From assembly GCA_016874755.1 (NCBI GenBank), contig VGTH01000052.1, positions 1-35,956 on the forward strand: a stretch of 35,956 nt of DNA, in the 5' to 3' direction. Origin of the DNA: Deltaproteobacteria bacterium (GTDB taxonomy: Bacteria > Desulfobacterota > Binatia > UBA9968). Each line of letters opens with the position of its first letter. Position 1 is the first letter of the stretch. The notes beneath the pieces are model-generated. The model searched no databases. It worked only from the letters and a program-made list of their open reading frames with translations, and was not told the DNA's origin. The translations under genes were made by a program, and so were the position numbers. Of this stretch, positions 7,549 to 15,228 are shown one piece after another.

Positions 7549-8544
7549 TCAGCGGGCGCGGTCGATAAAGCCGCTCTTACGAATTTCGTCCATGAAGCTC
7601 GGTTCCACGAGCCGCAAGCTCTCCGGCGTCGCTTTGGCAGCGGCGGGGTTTGACTTGGCGACATCGGCAATCACAAATTCCAACCCTTTGCGTTCCGGCA
7701 AAGTCAGCAAGCCTTCGGCGTGTTTGGCGATGTAGAAGTCATAGCCGATGCTCGCTGCCTCGTCGTTGAGACGCAAATATTGTTTGATCAGTCGTACGCC
7801 CAGCGCTTTGTCTTTCTTGAGCAGGTAGAGACCTTCGATAACCGCTTTGAGGAAGTTGCTCGCAGCTTGACGATTGGCGTCGAGAAAACTCCGCTTGGCC
7901 ATCATGCAATTAAAGCAAAACTGCGGCAGGCCCCATTTGCTTTCCGAAAGATCGACCCATAACTTCATGCCCGCGTTGACTGCTGCAGTGGCCTGTGGAT
8001 CGCTCAAGATCGTCGCTTGCACCTGGCCTGCGAGCAATGCCGCTTGGCGGGTCGAGACACCGCCGAGCTGAATCAACGAGACGCTTTCCGGTTTGACGCC
8101 GACTTTCTCCAATGTGAGCTTGGCACTGGTCTCCGACGACGAGCCGAAGCGGCTGATCGCCAGCCGTTTGCCGGCGAGATCTTCGGGCCGCTTGATCTCC
8201 GGGCGAACGATCAGTTTGTCGGGAATGAAATTCAAGCCGCCGCCAATCACCGTGACATCGGAACCTCGCAAATTCGCGTTCACCGCCAGCGACGAAGTCG
8301 AAAATAGAAATTGCGACTCGTTGGCGAGCAGCGTCTGCATGCCGACGGTGCCATTCTCGATGGCGATGTATTCCAGATCGATGCCATATTTTTTCGCGAG
8401 TTTCTGGTCATAGACGACCCAGAGCAATGAGTGAATCGTCGAGAGCCCACCGCTGGCGGCGCGGATGCGCTGGGCCAGAGCTGGCGAATGAATCGCACAA
8501 AGCAGCAAGGCCGTGAGGATTGCAAAAACAAGCCGTCTTTCCAT
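7549..8544 (-). CDS. NMT1/THI5-like ABC substrate-binding protein
   Basis: This exported periplasmic binding protein of 331 residues belongs to the SsuA/THI5 superfamily of nitrate/sulfonate/thiamine-precursor binding proteins. Start chosen at the ATG giving MERRLVFAILTALLLCAI, a normal signal peptide ending ALA-Q; a TTG 24 bases upstream (8568) is an alternative. Family blocks are present: GGLSTIHSLLWVVYDQKLAKKYGIDLEY, the RPEDLAGKRLAISRFGSSSET hinge, and the LAGQVQATILSD pocket region. No ATPase or permease is adjacent; the only complete ABC importer is 20 kb away with its own binding protein. It lies between the HAD gene and the small 50-codon frame. Substrate unknown. Confidence 0.85.
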   Translation of the reverse strand: MERRLVFAILTALLLCAIHSPALAQRIRAASGGLSTIHSLLWVVYDQKLAKKYGIDLEYIAIENGTVGMQTLLANESQFLFSTSSLAVNANLRGSDVTVIGGGLNFIPDKLIVRPEIKRPEDLAGKRLAISRFGSSSETSAKLTLEKVGVKPESVSLIQLGGVSTRQAALLAGQVQATILSDPQATAAVNAGMKLWVDLSESKWGLPQFCFNCMMAKRSFLDANRQAASNFLKAVIEGLYLLKKDKALGVRLIKQYLRLNDEAASIGYDFYIAKHAEGLLTLPERKGLEFVIADVAKSNPAAAKATPESLRLVEPSFMDEIRKSGFIDRAR

Positions 8545-8578
8545 TTTTTCAACCGTGAATGTTTTCAATCAGCCCTAC

Positions 8579-9304
8579 TCAGACACCGAGTTTTTCTGCG
8601 AGATCAAGGAAGCTGGTCGCAACGATATCGTAGTGACCCACATCGGGCATCGCCGCAGCCTTTCCCGGTCCATGCTCCAGCTCCCGATGAACGAAGGCGG
8701 TGCGAAGCCCGTGTTTCTTGGCGGATTGTAAATCATGCTCGTGAGCAGCGACCATCATGACTTGCTCGGGTTTTAGATCAAAGAGCCGCGGTGCGAGGCG
8801 GTATACTTCCGGGTCGGGCTTGTAGCGCTGGACGTTTTCCGCCGACAGGACGCAGTCCCAGGGCAGGCCGGCAAACTTTGCCATGTTAGTCAGCAGGGAA
8901 ATGTTGCCGTTCGATAAAGTCGAGATTACGAACTTGGTTTTGAGCCGTTGTAGACCCGGCACGGAGTCAGGCCAGCCTCTGAGTCGATGCCAGACAAGGT
9001 TGAACTGTTGCGTTTCTTCCTCGGTGAGGTTGGTGAGGGAATATTTCTTTAGGGTTTCTTCGAGCATCATTCGATGCAGCTCATCAAGCTTGGTCCATGG
9101 CAACTCGCCGTCTTGTACTTTGTCCATGTACGGTCGGTAAATCGACCGCCAAGCATCGGCGAAGGCTGCCCAGTCGATGTTGATGCCCTTGGTTCGACCG
9201 AGCTCCTCGCCCTCGGCGATAACGCGCGAACGCCAGTCGACGACGGTGCCGAAAACGTCGAAGGCGAGCAAGCGAATGGCTGCTGTGGCTTTTGGATCCA
9301 TCAT
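8579..9304 (-). CDS. HAD-superfamily hydrolase, haloacid dehalogenase type II-like
   Basis: This 241-residue cytosolic protein contains all four HAD motifs. Motif I is LAFDVFGTVVDW with nucleophile Asp16, motif II is STLSNG, motif III is the Lys of RYKPDPEVY, and motif IV is VAAHEHDLQSAKKHG. The alpha-helical cap and the AAHxxDL motif are those of (S)-2-haloacid dehalogenase type II enzymes, though related phosphatases share them. The ATG at 9304 was chosen over an upstream in-frame start because it lies one base after the stop of the M24 gene (TAA-A-ATG) and gives the normal family length. It is thus coupled to the M24-fold protein upstream. Confidence 0.87.
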   Translation of the reverse strand: MMDPKATAAIRLLAFDVFGTVVDWRSRVIAEGEELGRTKGINIDWAAFADAWRSIYRPYMDKVQDGELPWTKLDELHRMMLEETLKKYSLTNLTEEETQQFNLVWHRLRGWPDSVPGLQRLKTKFVISTLSNGNISLLTNMAKFAGLPWDCVLSAENVQRYKPDPEVYRLAPRLFDLKPEQVMMVAAHEHDLQSAKKHGLRTAFVHRELEHGPGKAAAMPDVGHYDIVATSFLDLAEKLGV

Positions 9305-9305
9305 T

Positions 9306-10454
9306 TTACCCGCACACCGGAAACTTAAATGGATAGTTATGCAGCGCCTCACCGCCGCCGGGTTTCACCACAACGGCAGCGCCGAGCTGCAAGCCGGCTT
9401 TGAAATCTTTCGTGATCGGGTTGGGCTGGATGACGTGGACCATGTTTTGTTCCAGCGTCCATTTCTCTAAAGGATGTGCCGCTGATCTTGTTCCTAGCTC
9501 GGGGGATTTGCCCGCTTCGCCGTGGAAGACGCTATCATAGCTGGTGAAGCCGGCCTCTTCGATGGCCGACGTTGCGGCGATGATTTGCTCGCTGGTCGTG
9601 CCGGGCTTGCAGATCTTGCGCACACTTTCGTAGCATTCATGCGCCGCATCGAAGAGCTGGCGGTAGGTCGGTGTCGGCTCTTTGCCGATGGCAAACGGTC
9701 GGTGAATCTGCGTCGAATAGCCCCAGTAGCTCACGGTCAGTTCGGTGATGACCACACTGCCTCGCTGCAGCACGCGCGAGGTTTGCCGTTGCCAGGGGAC
9801 GAAGCGATCGGGGTTGTCCATGTTGGTCGTCGCAATGAAATGAATGCCGGGATCGCCGCCTTGTTTGATGTAGGCACTGTAGACGATCGACAGAACTTCT
9901 TGCTCGGTGAGTCCGGGGCGCAAATTGTTTTCCAACGCTTCGCAGGCGAGATCGGTGAGATCGCCGCTCTTGCGCAGGTAAGCCAACTCTTCTTCGCTGC
10001 GCACGCGCCGGATGCGGCCGAACTGCGGGCCAAACTCGACGAACTCCGCTGCGGGAAACTGCTTCTGCAATTCGGTCACGTGGCCGTAGGACATGGCGCG
10101 CATGCTGACGAGACCGATCTTGCTTTTGGTCAAGCCACGTTTTTTGATCTCTTCGACAATCGTCGGCATGGGCGTCGGCCCGTACCAGCGCACGTCATCG
10201 ACAATCGATTGCGCCTTGGCACAGGGTTGGTGATTGAAAAAATGGATGAAGACCGTAGCGTCACCCTGGCGCGGAAACAGCAGCCAGCAGGGCGACTGCG
10301 GCAAATAATTCGCCAGGTAGGAGACCTCCGACGAGCCGCGCGCGCCGGCAATAAAAATTGCCTCTATGTCGTCTCTCTGCATCGCGGCGCGAATGGCGCC
10401 GTAGCGGCGGCCGTACTCGGCTTCGGAGAAGCGGGGAAAAAGATTGTCTGCCAT
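9306..10454 (-). CDS. M24/creatinase-fold protein lacking most metal ligands
   Basis: This 382-residue protein has the creatinase N-terminal domain (1-150) and the pita-bread M24 domain (155-375) of Xaa-Pro aminopeptidases. In active metallopeptidases two Asp, one His and two Glu bind two metals. Here the expected positions read Thr237-Glu238 (ITEL), Gln249 (TQIHRPF, usually SDITRTF), His311 (FHGEAG), Gln343 (VIQPNP) and Gly358 (LQLGAA). So four of five ligands appear replaced, as in metal-free creatinase. A C-N hydrolase of the creatinase kind is more likely than a peptidase; substrate unknown. It is the first gene of a coupled pair with the HAD gene. Confidence 0.85.
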   Translation of the reverse strand: MADNLFPRFSEAEYGRRYGAIRAAMQRDDIEAIFIAGARGSSEVSYLANYLPQSPCWLLFPRQGDATVFIHFFNHQPCAKAQSIVDDVRWYGPTPMPTIVEEIKKRGLTKSKIGLVSMRAMSYGHVTELQKQFPAAEFVEFGPQFGRIRRVRSEEELAYLRKSGDLTDLACEALENNLRPGLTEQEVLSIVYSAYIKQGGDPGIHFIATTNMDNPDRFVPWQRQTSRVLQRGSVVITELTVSYWGYSTQIHRPFAIGKEPTPTYRQLFDAAHECYESVRKICKPGTTSEQIIAATSAIEEAGFTSYDSVFHGEAGKSPELGTRSAAHPLEKWTLEQNMVHVIQPNPITKDFKAGLQLGAAVVVKPGGGEALHNYPFKFPVCG

Positions 10455-10512
10455 CGTCGGTCCTTTCGGTTTCGCTGCAATCGAATTTGCCTCGAATTTG
10501 ATCGAGTGTGTA

Positions 10513-10986
10513 TCAATTCAGCTGCCAGATGGCAAAGTTCAAGGCTGTGGCAAAAGCCACCCACAGTGCATAGGGAACAAAAAGCCACGCGGCGACCACG
10601 TTGGCATGGCGCGCCTGGGCGATAAAAATGACGATTGCGATCAGCAAAAGAATGATGTCGATCAGCGCGAGCCCCGGCCGTTGGAGACCAAAAAATAGAA
10701 AGGACCAAAGTCCATTCAAGATTAGCTGAGTGCCCCAAAGCCACATCGATTGTAACTTGGCCGGGCTCTTGGAGCGCCAAACGAGCCAACCGGCAACGGC
10801 GATGCCGATGTAGAGTGCGGTCCATACAGGGCCGAAAAGCCAGTTGGGCGGTGTCCACGCGGGCTTCTGCAGGGCGGTATACCAGGGACCTGGACCGAAC
10901 TGAGTGCCGATCAAAGCAGCGAGAAAAACCAAAACAACAAAGACGACCAAAGACGACCAAAGACGACCAAAGACGACCAAAGACAT
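10513..10986 (-). CDS. tspO: TspO/MBR family membrane protein
   Basis: This 157-residue integral membrane protein has five helices and the hallmark TspO residues: GPGPWYTALQKPAWTPPNWLFGPVW split over 31-55 (WTPP at 44-47), NGLWSFLFFG, and a final PYALWVAFATALNFAIW. TspO proteins bind porphyrins and affect tetrapyrrole and stress responses. AGGAG eight bases before the ATG fixes the start. Directly after the ATG come four exact copies of a 10-bp unit that encode the beginning of helix 1. Because 10 is not a multiple of 3, gain or loss of one unit would shift the reading frame. It is 58 nt upstream of the M24-fold gene. Confidence 0.93.
   Translation of the reverse strand: MSLVVFGRLWSSLVVFVVLVFLAALIGTQFGPGPWYTALQKPAWTPPNWLFGPVWTALYIGIAVAGWLVWRSKSPAKLQSMWLWGTQLILNGLWSFLFFGLQRPGLALIDIILLLIAIVIFIAQARHANVVAAWLFVPYALWVAFATALNFAIWQLN
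10941..10984 (-). repeat. 10-bp tandem repeat at the start of tspO
   Basis: On the + strand AGACGACCAA is repeated four times without error (10941-10980), plus a partial unit AGAC (10981-10984). A degenerate copy (10931-10940) precedes it. The array begins inside the tspO start codon region and encodes residues 1 to about 14. Confidence 0.95.
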
Positions 10987-11022
10987 ATGCCGCTCTCCTG
11001 GCCCATGAGTATTTGAACTGAT

Positions 11023-11481
11023 CTAGATTTTGCGGAGCGCGCGCAGCTGTTGCAAGACCTGTTCGAATGCCTCCGGTTGTGCCTTGGAAGCCGCGGTTTT
11101 GTAGAGGGCGTAGCGATGGTGAGCCGGCCACAGGTTCCATTCTTCCGCGCTTACGCTCGCCTGCAATTCGGCGCTTTTCTGCGCCACCGCTGCGGGCACC
11201 TTCCCGGCCTCCCAAACACCAGCGTCCATGGCTGCAAGTTTTTCCACTGTCGACCCGCGATGCTTTTTTGAAAGGAAGCTCAAATATTCGGCGAAGACCA
11301 GCTGCTCCTCTTCGGTATCGCAGGGGAGGTGGCAGAGAACTTGGCGCTCTTCCAGGTCAAAGGCAAGCCAATCTTTGAGTGAAAGTTTCATGCCCGTCAC
11401 GTCAAGTTTCCGTCGCACGTCGAGAGGCAAACGGCTGAGTTTCGGATAAAACTCCGCTTCGTATCGATATTTGTGAAACAT
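11023..11481 (-). CDS. Nitrate reductase-associated (NarM-like) protein
   Basis: This 152-residue soluble protein matches the conserved core of the nitrate-reductase-associated family known from cyanobacterial NarM. The matching parts are an N-terminal YEAEFYPKLSRLPLDVRRKL block, KLSLKDWLAFDLEERQVL, and LPCDTEEEQLVFAEYL. NarM is needed for assembly of assimilatory nitrate reductase. The C-terminal 70 residues are helical and less conserved. No nitrate reductase gene is in the window, so partner and role here are open. It precedes tspO on the same strand with a 36-nt gap. Confidence 0.75.
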   Translation of the reverse strand: MFHKYRYEAEFYPKLSRLPLDVRRKLDVTGMKLSLKDWLAFDLEERQVLCHLPCDTEEEQLVFAEYLSFLSKKHRGSTVEKLAAMDAGVWEAGKVPAAVAQKSAELQASVSAEEWNLWPAHHRYALYKTAASKAQPEAFEQVLQQLRALRKI

Positions 11482-11614
11482 AAGACCGGTTGCCTTCAGC
11501 TGTTGAGAAAAGTATTTTCCTCAACGATTGAGGTAAGTCAAACTAAAAGAGCTAAAATGTGAGGGACGGCGCTCGGGCAATTACCGGGCGAAAAGGAGTG
11601 GGCGGTGCGCTGTG

Positions 11615-11809
11615 CTAATGGTCGGTGGTCAGTGGTTTGACTTGAACCGGACGCGAGGCTTTCGCCTCGACCGTTGCAGGAGATTGCTCCGTAAGCAAGA
11701 TCGGTTTCGCGCGCAGGCTAAGGCGCAGCCAGTTGCGCAGATTTTGAAATCCCATGGTGCGTCGCTTCGGCGGCACATCGGGTATGAGAATCTTTTTCGT
11801 TCTGCGCAT
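11615..11809 (-). CDS. Possible small basic protein (64 aa)
   Basis: The only candidate gene in the 405-bp gap between the NarM-like gene and the membrane protein. It would encode a basic 64-residue peptide (KKILIPDVPPKRR, then NLRNWLRLSLRAKPILL). An AGG sits about nine bases before the ATG. An overlapping frame on the other strand (11612-11872) looks like its shadow. The rest of the gap holds a stem (GTTGAG 11502-11507 with CTCAAC 11520-11525) and nothing else I recognise. Confidence 0.3.
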   Translation of the reverse strand: MRRTKKILIPDVPPKRRTMGFQNLRNWLRLSLRAKPILLTEQSPATVEAKASRPVQVKPLTTDH

Positions 11810-11886
11810 TTTTCGTTACCTGAAAGAAAAATCGGTCATGTCAGCGCAGACTTTAGTCAGGTGATGGTTTAGATTACGTTATAGCT

Positions 11887-12375
11887 ATGCAACACCAACC
11901 CAATTCCAGCGGTGTCCCGCGTCCTCCTGAAGCCGAGGGGTTTTTCACGGGCGTGCAGGTACGCCCGTTGATCCTCGGTGTGGTCGTCGACTACATCGCA
12001 ACCTATTTCGTGATCTACAGCTATTTCTTTATCTACTGGGCCAATCAGGCCGGAGGTCAGAAACCGCCATCGCCCGAGGCGATCACGCAGTACATGCAGA
12101 GCTATGAGGGCATGATGATCACACTAACCCTCGGAGCTTTGGGCACACTGATCGGCGGTTTTGCCGCGGGGCTCAAGGCCGATTCTCACGAGATCAAGCA
12201 TGGCGCGTTTGTCGGTTTGGGTTCTTTGACGTTGTCCTTTATCGAGCAACAAATGGCCGGCGGGGAGCTTCGGCCGATGCCCGAATGGATGCGCGCTGTG
12301 TCGATATTGTCGATCATTCCTGCGGGGGCGTTGGGTGGCATGTTTGCAAGCTTGCTCAAAGGTAGAAGATCGTAG
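11887..12375 (+). CDS. Hypothetical four-helix membrane protein
   Basis: This 162-residue integral membrane protein has hydrophobic segments at about 27-52, 76-98, 105-120 and 135-155. Two glycine-rich helix ends (GALGTLIGGFAAGL and GALGGMFASLL) suggest tight helix packing. A short acidic loop follows the first helix. I recognise no family. It ends 30 nt before the GNAT gene on the same strand, so the two may be cotranscribed. No clear ribosome site precedes the ATG. Confidence 0.7.
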   Translation: MQHQPNSSGVPRPPEAEGFFTGVQVRPLILGVVVDYIATYFVIYSYFFIYWANQAGGQKPPSPEAITQYMQSYEGMMITLTLGALGTLIGGFAAGLKADSHEIKHGAFVGLGSLTLSFIEQQMAGGELRPMPEWMRAVSILSIIPAGALGGMFASLLKGRRS

Positions 12376-12405
12376 CCACGGCATTTTGAATCAAAGGAAA
12401 GCGCG

Positions 12406-12972
12406 TTGCGAGAAGCAAAACAATTTCGTCGCGCGGTGCCCGGCGACTACGCCGACATCGTCCGCCTCAACACCGAGAACTTTATCGCCAATCTCTCCGC
12501 CGAGGAGCGCGGCGACGGTTTTTTGTCAGCGGTTTTCACCATCGAGCAGGTGGCTGCCATGGCGAGCGATTTGGGCATCATGATCGCCTTGGACGGCGGC
12601 GCGGTCGTTGGCTTTGTCTGTGCATTCCGCAACGACTTCGACCACGGCTCGCCCGTCGTCGCGAAGATGATCGAGTCCTATGACCGGGCGAGGTTCGAGG
12701 GCAAGCTGCTTACCGAATACCAAACCTACGCCTACGGTCCTGTCTGTATCGACCGACGCTATCGTCGCCAGGGTCTGCTGCGCGGCCTCTATGAAGCGCA
12801 GAGAAACGATCTTGCCGGACAATTTGAAGTCGGGGTCGCGCTGATTGCCCGCGATAATCCGCACTCGATGGAGGCCCATGTCAAAGGGTTGGACATGATT
12901 GAAGTGGGGGAGTTTGAGGTGAACGGCAAGGTCTTCGCGACGGTGGCGTTTCGTCTGCCGGCGAAGAGCTAA
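12406..12972 (+). CDS. GNAT family N-acetyltransferase
   Basis: This 188-residue acetyl-CoA-dependent acetyltransferase shows the acetyl-CoA-binding motif A as YGPVCIDRRYRRQGLLRGLYEA (the RRQGLL loop). The B-motif region includes NPHSMEAHVKGL, after which a C-terminal strand closes the fold (GKVFATVAF). The start is TTG, supported by AAAGGA seven bases upstream; no ATG lies nearby in frame. Substrate cannot be inferred. Confidence 0.82.
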   Translation: MREAKQFRRAVPGDYADIVRLNTENFIANLSAEERGDGFLSAVFTIEQVAAMASDLGIMIALDGGAVVGFVCAFRNDFDHGSPVVAKMIESYDRARFEGKLLTEYQTYAYGPVCIDRRYRRQGLLRGLYEAQRNDLAGQFEVGVALIARDNPHSMEAHVKGLDMIEVGEFEVNGKVFATVAFRLPAKS

Positions 12973-13045
12973 GGGCTAAGCGGTAAGCGCAAAGAGCGCT
13001 TGCGGTTTGCTGCGATCCCTTGCGCAAATCTGTGCGCTTCCATAG
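12971..13045. repeat. Low-complexity intergenic repeat
   Basis: The gap after the GNAT gene holds related short units: GCTAAGGGCTAAGCGGTAAGC, an inverted AAGCGC...GCGCTT, and TGCGCAAATCTGTGCGC. It resembles the other short dispersed repeats of this window but no second copy was found here. Confidence 0.35.
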
Positions 13046-13098
13046 AATCGGGCGTCATTTGGGGCGAATAACAATTCATTCGAAAGGAACATTGACCA

Positions 13099-13602
13099 AT
13101 GGATGCTGATGCCAAGAAAACTGCGCTGCGCATGATACCCTACGGGATTTACGTTCTGACTTCGGAGGGCAAGGACGGCAAGGTTGCCGCGGCAACCGTC
13201 AATTGGGTGACTCAGACCGCCTTCCAGCCTCCGCTGGTGGTCGTCGGCGTGAAGACCGATTCCGGCGCCCATGCAATCATCAAAGAGACTAGAGTGTTTG
13301 CTCTGAACATGCTCGGTAAGGACCAGAAGGGACAGGCCTTTACCTTCTTCAAACCGCTCGAGCGCGACGGCAATTCCATCGGTGGCGAGGCCTTTCGTAA
13401 GGGCAGCCTGGGCGCGCCGATTCTGGAAAAAGCGCCGGCCTTTGTTGAATGCGCGCTTGTGCAGACCGTCGAGATTGGCGATCACTCAATCTTTGTTGGC
13501 GAAGTGAAAGACGCCGGCGTCGCGGTGGCACCGACTGGTCGGCCCGATGACGCGATCCTCGCCATGCGCGATTTAGGCGATAAGGTTTTTTACGGGGGAT
13601 AG
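13099..13602 (+). CDS. Flavin reductase family protein (FMN-binding)
   Basis: This 167-residue FMN-binding split-barrel protein resembles the NAD(P)H:flavin reductase components of two-component monooxygenases and the related High Molecular Weight Rubredoxin domain. Seen are IPYGIYVLTSEGKDG, a VNWVTQTAFQPPLVVVGVK strand pair and the FALNMLGKDQ block, all typical of the family. AAGGAA nine bases before the ATG supports the start. The VOC and YdhR-like genes follow in the same direction, which suggests a small oxygenase-type unit, but no oxygenase is adjacent. Confidence 0.87.
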   Translation: MDADAKKTALRMIPYGIYVLTSEGKDGKVAAATVNWVTQTAFQPPLVVVGVKTDSGAHAIIKETRVFALNMLGKDQKGQAFTFFKPLERDGNSIGGEAFRKGSLGAPILEKAPAFVECALVQTVEIGDHSIFVGEVKDAGVAVAPTGRPDDAILAMRDLGDKVFYGG

Positions 13603-13618
13603 GCGCGCTAAGCGCGCC
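13602..13618. other. GC-rich hairpin at the stop of the flavin reductase gene
   Basis: GGCGCGC (13602-13608) pairs perfectly with GCGCGCC (13612-13618) around TAA. No T-tract follows, so it may stabilise or attenuate the transcript rather than end it. Confidence 0.4.
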
Positions 13619-13669
13619 GGTTGCGGGTTTGGGGTTTCGATTTTCGGGTTGTAAGAAGGAGAACCTACG

Positions 13670-14038
13670 ATGGCAAAGATTAGACATATCGCTTACCGGG
13701 CGGAGGACGTGGACGCGATGGCGAAGTTTTTCGTTGACGCTATGGGTATGAAGATGATTCAGAAGCGCAAAAACAACGCCATCGATTTGAGCGATGGCGA
13801 AGTGAATATCACCGTGTTGCCGCTGGCGGCGGGCATGGGCGGCAAGGCTGGCATCGATCACATCGGGTTCTCCGTATCCAACGACCAGGAGCAGTTCCAA
13901 AAGATGGAGTCCTGCGGCGCCGTCAAGGCAGGCGCGGTGAACCTCGGCACGGCGTACTATGAGGACAAGTACAAAGGCCCGGAAGGGATCATTGTCGACG
14001 TTGGCCACTGGCAGGGCGCGGCGCCGGTGAAGGAATAA
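13670..14038 (+). CDS. VOC (glyoxalase/dioxygenase-fold) family protein
   Basis: This 122-residue protein has two beta-alpha-beta-beta-beta modules of the vicinal-oxygen-chelate fold. The first starts KIRHIAYRAEDVDAMAKFFVDAMGM, with a metal-ligand-type His at position 6. The second starts GIDHIGFSVSN, with a second His. The closing strand is GPEGIIVDVGHWQG. Members are glyoxalases, dioxygenases or resistance proteins, so the reaction is undetermined. GAAGGAG six bases before the ATG is a strong ribosome site. Confidence 0.85.
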   Translation: MAKIRHIAYRAEDVDAMAKFFVDAMGMKMIQKRKNNAIDLSDGEVNITVLPLAAGMGGKAGIDHIGFSVSNDQEQFQKMESCGAVKAGAVNLGTAYYEDKYKGPEGIIVDVGHWQGAAPVKE

Positions 14039-14040
14039 TC

Positions 14041-14124
14041 GTTGCTCGTGGTTCGTGACTCGTGCTCGTGCCGAAAATTACGAGCATAAGCCCCGAACAC
14101 GAGCGACGAGCACGAGCGACGACC
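14041..14124. repeat. CTCGTGCTCGTG inverted repeat
   Basis: Two arms made of CTCGTG/CACGAG units (about 14045-14070 and 14096-14122) face each other across a 25-nt middle and fill the gap between the VOC and YdhR-like genes. The right arm ends only four bases before the next ATG and includes that gene's leader, so a folded arm could mask the start. Confidence 0.65.
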
Positions 14125-14125
14125 C

Positions 14126-14437
14126 ATGATAACCACCGTGGTAAATTTTATACTGCCGGCGCCGGTGAGCCGCGATAAAGCCAAAGAACTTTATCTTGGC
14201 ACGGCACCGAAATATCGCGAGGTCGCGGGGCTGGTGCGCAAATACTACTTGCTGACGGAGGACGGCGGCACCGGCGGTGGTGTTTACCTGTGGAAATCCA
14301 AGGCCGACGCCGAGAAGCTTTTTACTCCCGAATGGAAGCAGTTTATCAAAGATCGCTACGGCGCCGAGCCAGTGATTACCTATTATGAAAGCCCGGTGCT
14401 GGTCGATAATCTCACCGGTGCGATCAGTTCCGATTGA
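14126..14437 (+). CDS. YdhR-like monooxygenase-fold protein
   Basis: This 103-residue dimeric alpha/beta-barrel-type protein resembles YdhR and ABM-fold monooxygenases: VNFILPAPVSRDKAKELYLGTAP at the start, GLVRKYYLLTEDGG, and VYLWKSKADAEKLFTPEWKQF. Function in cells is not established for this family. The ATG is preceded by a CACGAG repeat rather than a clear ribosome site. An intrinsic terminator follows 24 nt after the stop. Confidence 0.75.
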   Translation: MITTVVNFILPAPVSRDKAKELYLGTAPKYREVAGLVRKYYLLTEDGGTGGGVYLWKSKADAEKLFTPEWKQFIKDRYGAEPVITYYESPVLVDNLTGAISSD

Positions 14438-14461
14438 GTTGCGCTCAAAAAGAAAATAGCG

Positions 14462-14494
14462 AAGAGGCGCCCCGCGAGGGCGCCTCTTTTTTTT
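14462..14494 (+). terminator. Intrinsic terminator after the YdhR-like gene
   Basis: An 11-bp perfect stem (14462-14472 with 14478-14488, loop CGCGA) runs into a T-tract (14487-14494). It lies between two convergent genes and may act for the + strand mainly. Confidence 0.9.
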
Positions 14495-14520
14495 CGGGGT
14501 TGCAAACGCTCTGGCGCAAG

Positions 14521-15228
14521 CTATTTGATCGGTTGAATGAGCACGCGCAGGACCTTGGCTGCGTCAGCGTAACTCTTACCATCGGCGACTTTTTTCACCA
14601 TACCGTTTTCAGCTTTGCCGGTGTTGGGGCCTTTTTGGCGCGGGCCCTGGTCCGAGCCGATGCCTGGTTCTTGGTCCACTTCGGTGCCGGCATCCCACAG
14701 CATGAGCTGCGCGCTGATGTCGCCGCTGATCGCTTTGCCGTCTTTGAACAACTCAATGCCGGCTTCGCCAGGAGCGTAGAACCAATCGTTGGACTGGCCC
14801 ATCATCAGTGTCATCGATAACTTGTCGCCTGGCATTGCCGAAAATGTCGCTTCGTAAGCCGCCCCCGGTGTGATTGGCGCTGGACTGCTCAGGCCCAAGG
14901 GGGTGTTGTAGACGACCACCGACTTGACGCCTTTCGCGCCAGTCAGCGATTTCGCAAGCATTGCGGGATTGCCATCTTCGGCCTGCGCCTCTAGACCTTT
15001 GCCGCGATCCTTTTGTCCCTCGCTGAAGACCGGCGCTTTGTCGCTGTGCACGATTGCCGTGCCCGGCGAGAATGCCAACGACCACTTGGTGCCGTTGGAG
15101 GCAGTAAACGCATCGGGCTTGGAAATGTTCTCCACGCGGATGGCAAATTTCGTTTCGCCGTTAGCAAACGCTGCGCCGGTGACGCTCAGCAGCATTCCCG
15201 CAATAAGGCCCAAAACTTTCATATTCAT
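14521..15228 (-). CDS. Exported spondin-domain protein
   Basis: This 235-residue protein has a signal peptide (MNMKVLGLIAGMLLSVTG, cleavage near AFA-NG) followed by a Spondin_N-type domain. Family blocks are clear: FAIRVENIS, the LAFSPGTAIVHS segment, GLEAQAEDGNP, LSMTLMMGQSNDWFYAP, GIELF, LWDAGTEVDQEPGIGSDQGPRQ. Bacterial spondin-domain proteins are secreted and of unknown role, possibly adhesion. GGAGGAG six bases before the ATG fixes the start. It stands alone, convergent with the YdhR-like gene. Confidence 0.87.
   Translation of the reverse strand: MNMKVLGLIAGMLLSVTGAAFANGETKFAIRVENISKPDAFTASNGTKWSLAFSPGTAIVHSDKAPVFSEGQKDRGKGLEAQAEDGNPAMLAKSLTGAKGVKSVVVYNTPLGLSSPAPITPGAAYEATFSAMPGDKLSMTLMMGQSNDWFYAPGEAGIELFKDGKAISGDISAQLMLWDAGTEVDQEPGIGSDQGPRQKGPNTGKAENGMVKKVADGKSYADAAKVLRVLIQPIK

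Noticed and set aside
9522-10625. 367-residue protein on the + strand
   Set aside because: Antisense to the M24-fold gene along its whole length; the M24 frame shows clear family motifs, this one none.
10941-10984. CRISPR array
   Set aside because: Units are 10 bp, adjacent without spacers, and inside a coding region.
10364-11215. 283-residue protein on the - strand
   Set aside because: Alternative frame overlapping tspO and the NarM-like gene; arginine-rich and without recognisable domains.
13349-14008. 219-residue protein on the - strand
   Set aside because: Antisense to the flavin reductase and VOC genes, both of which have strong ribosome sites and family motifs.
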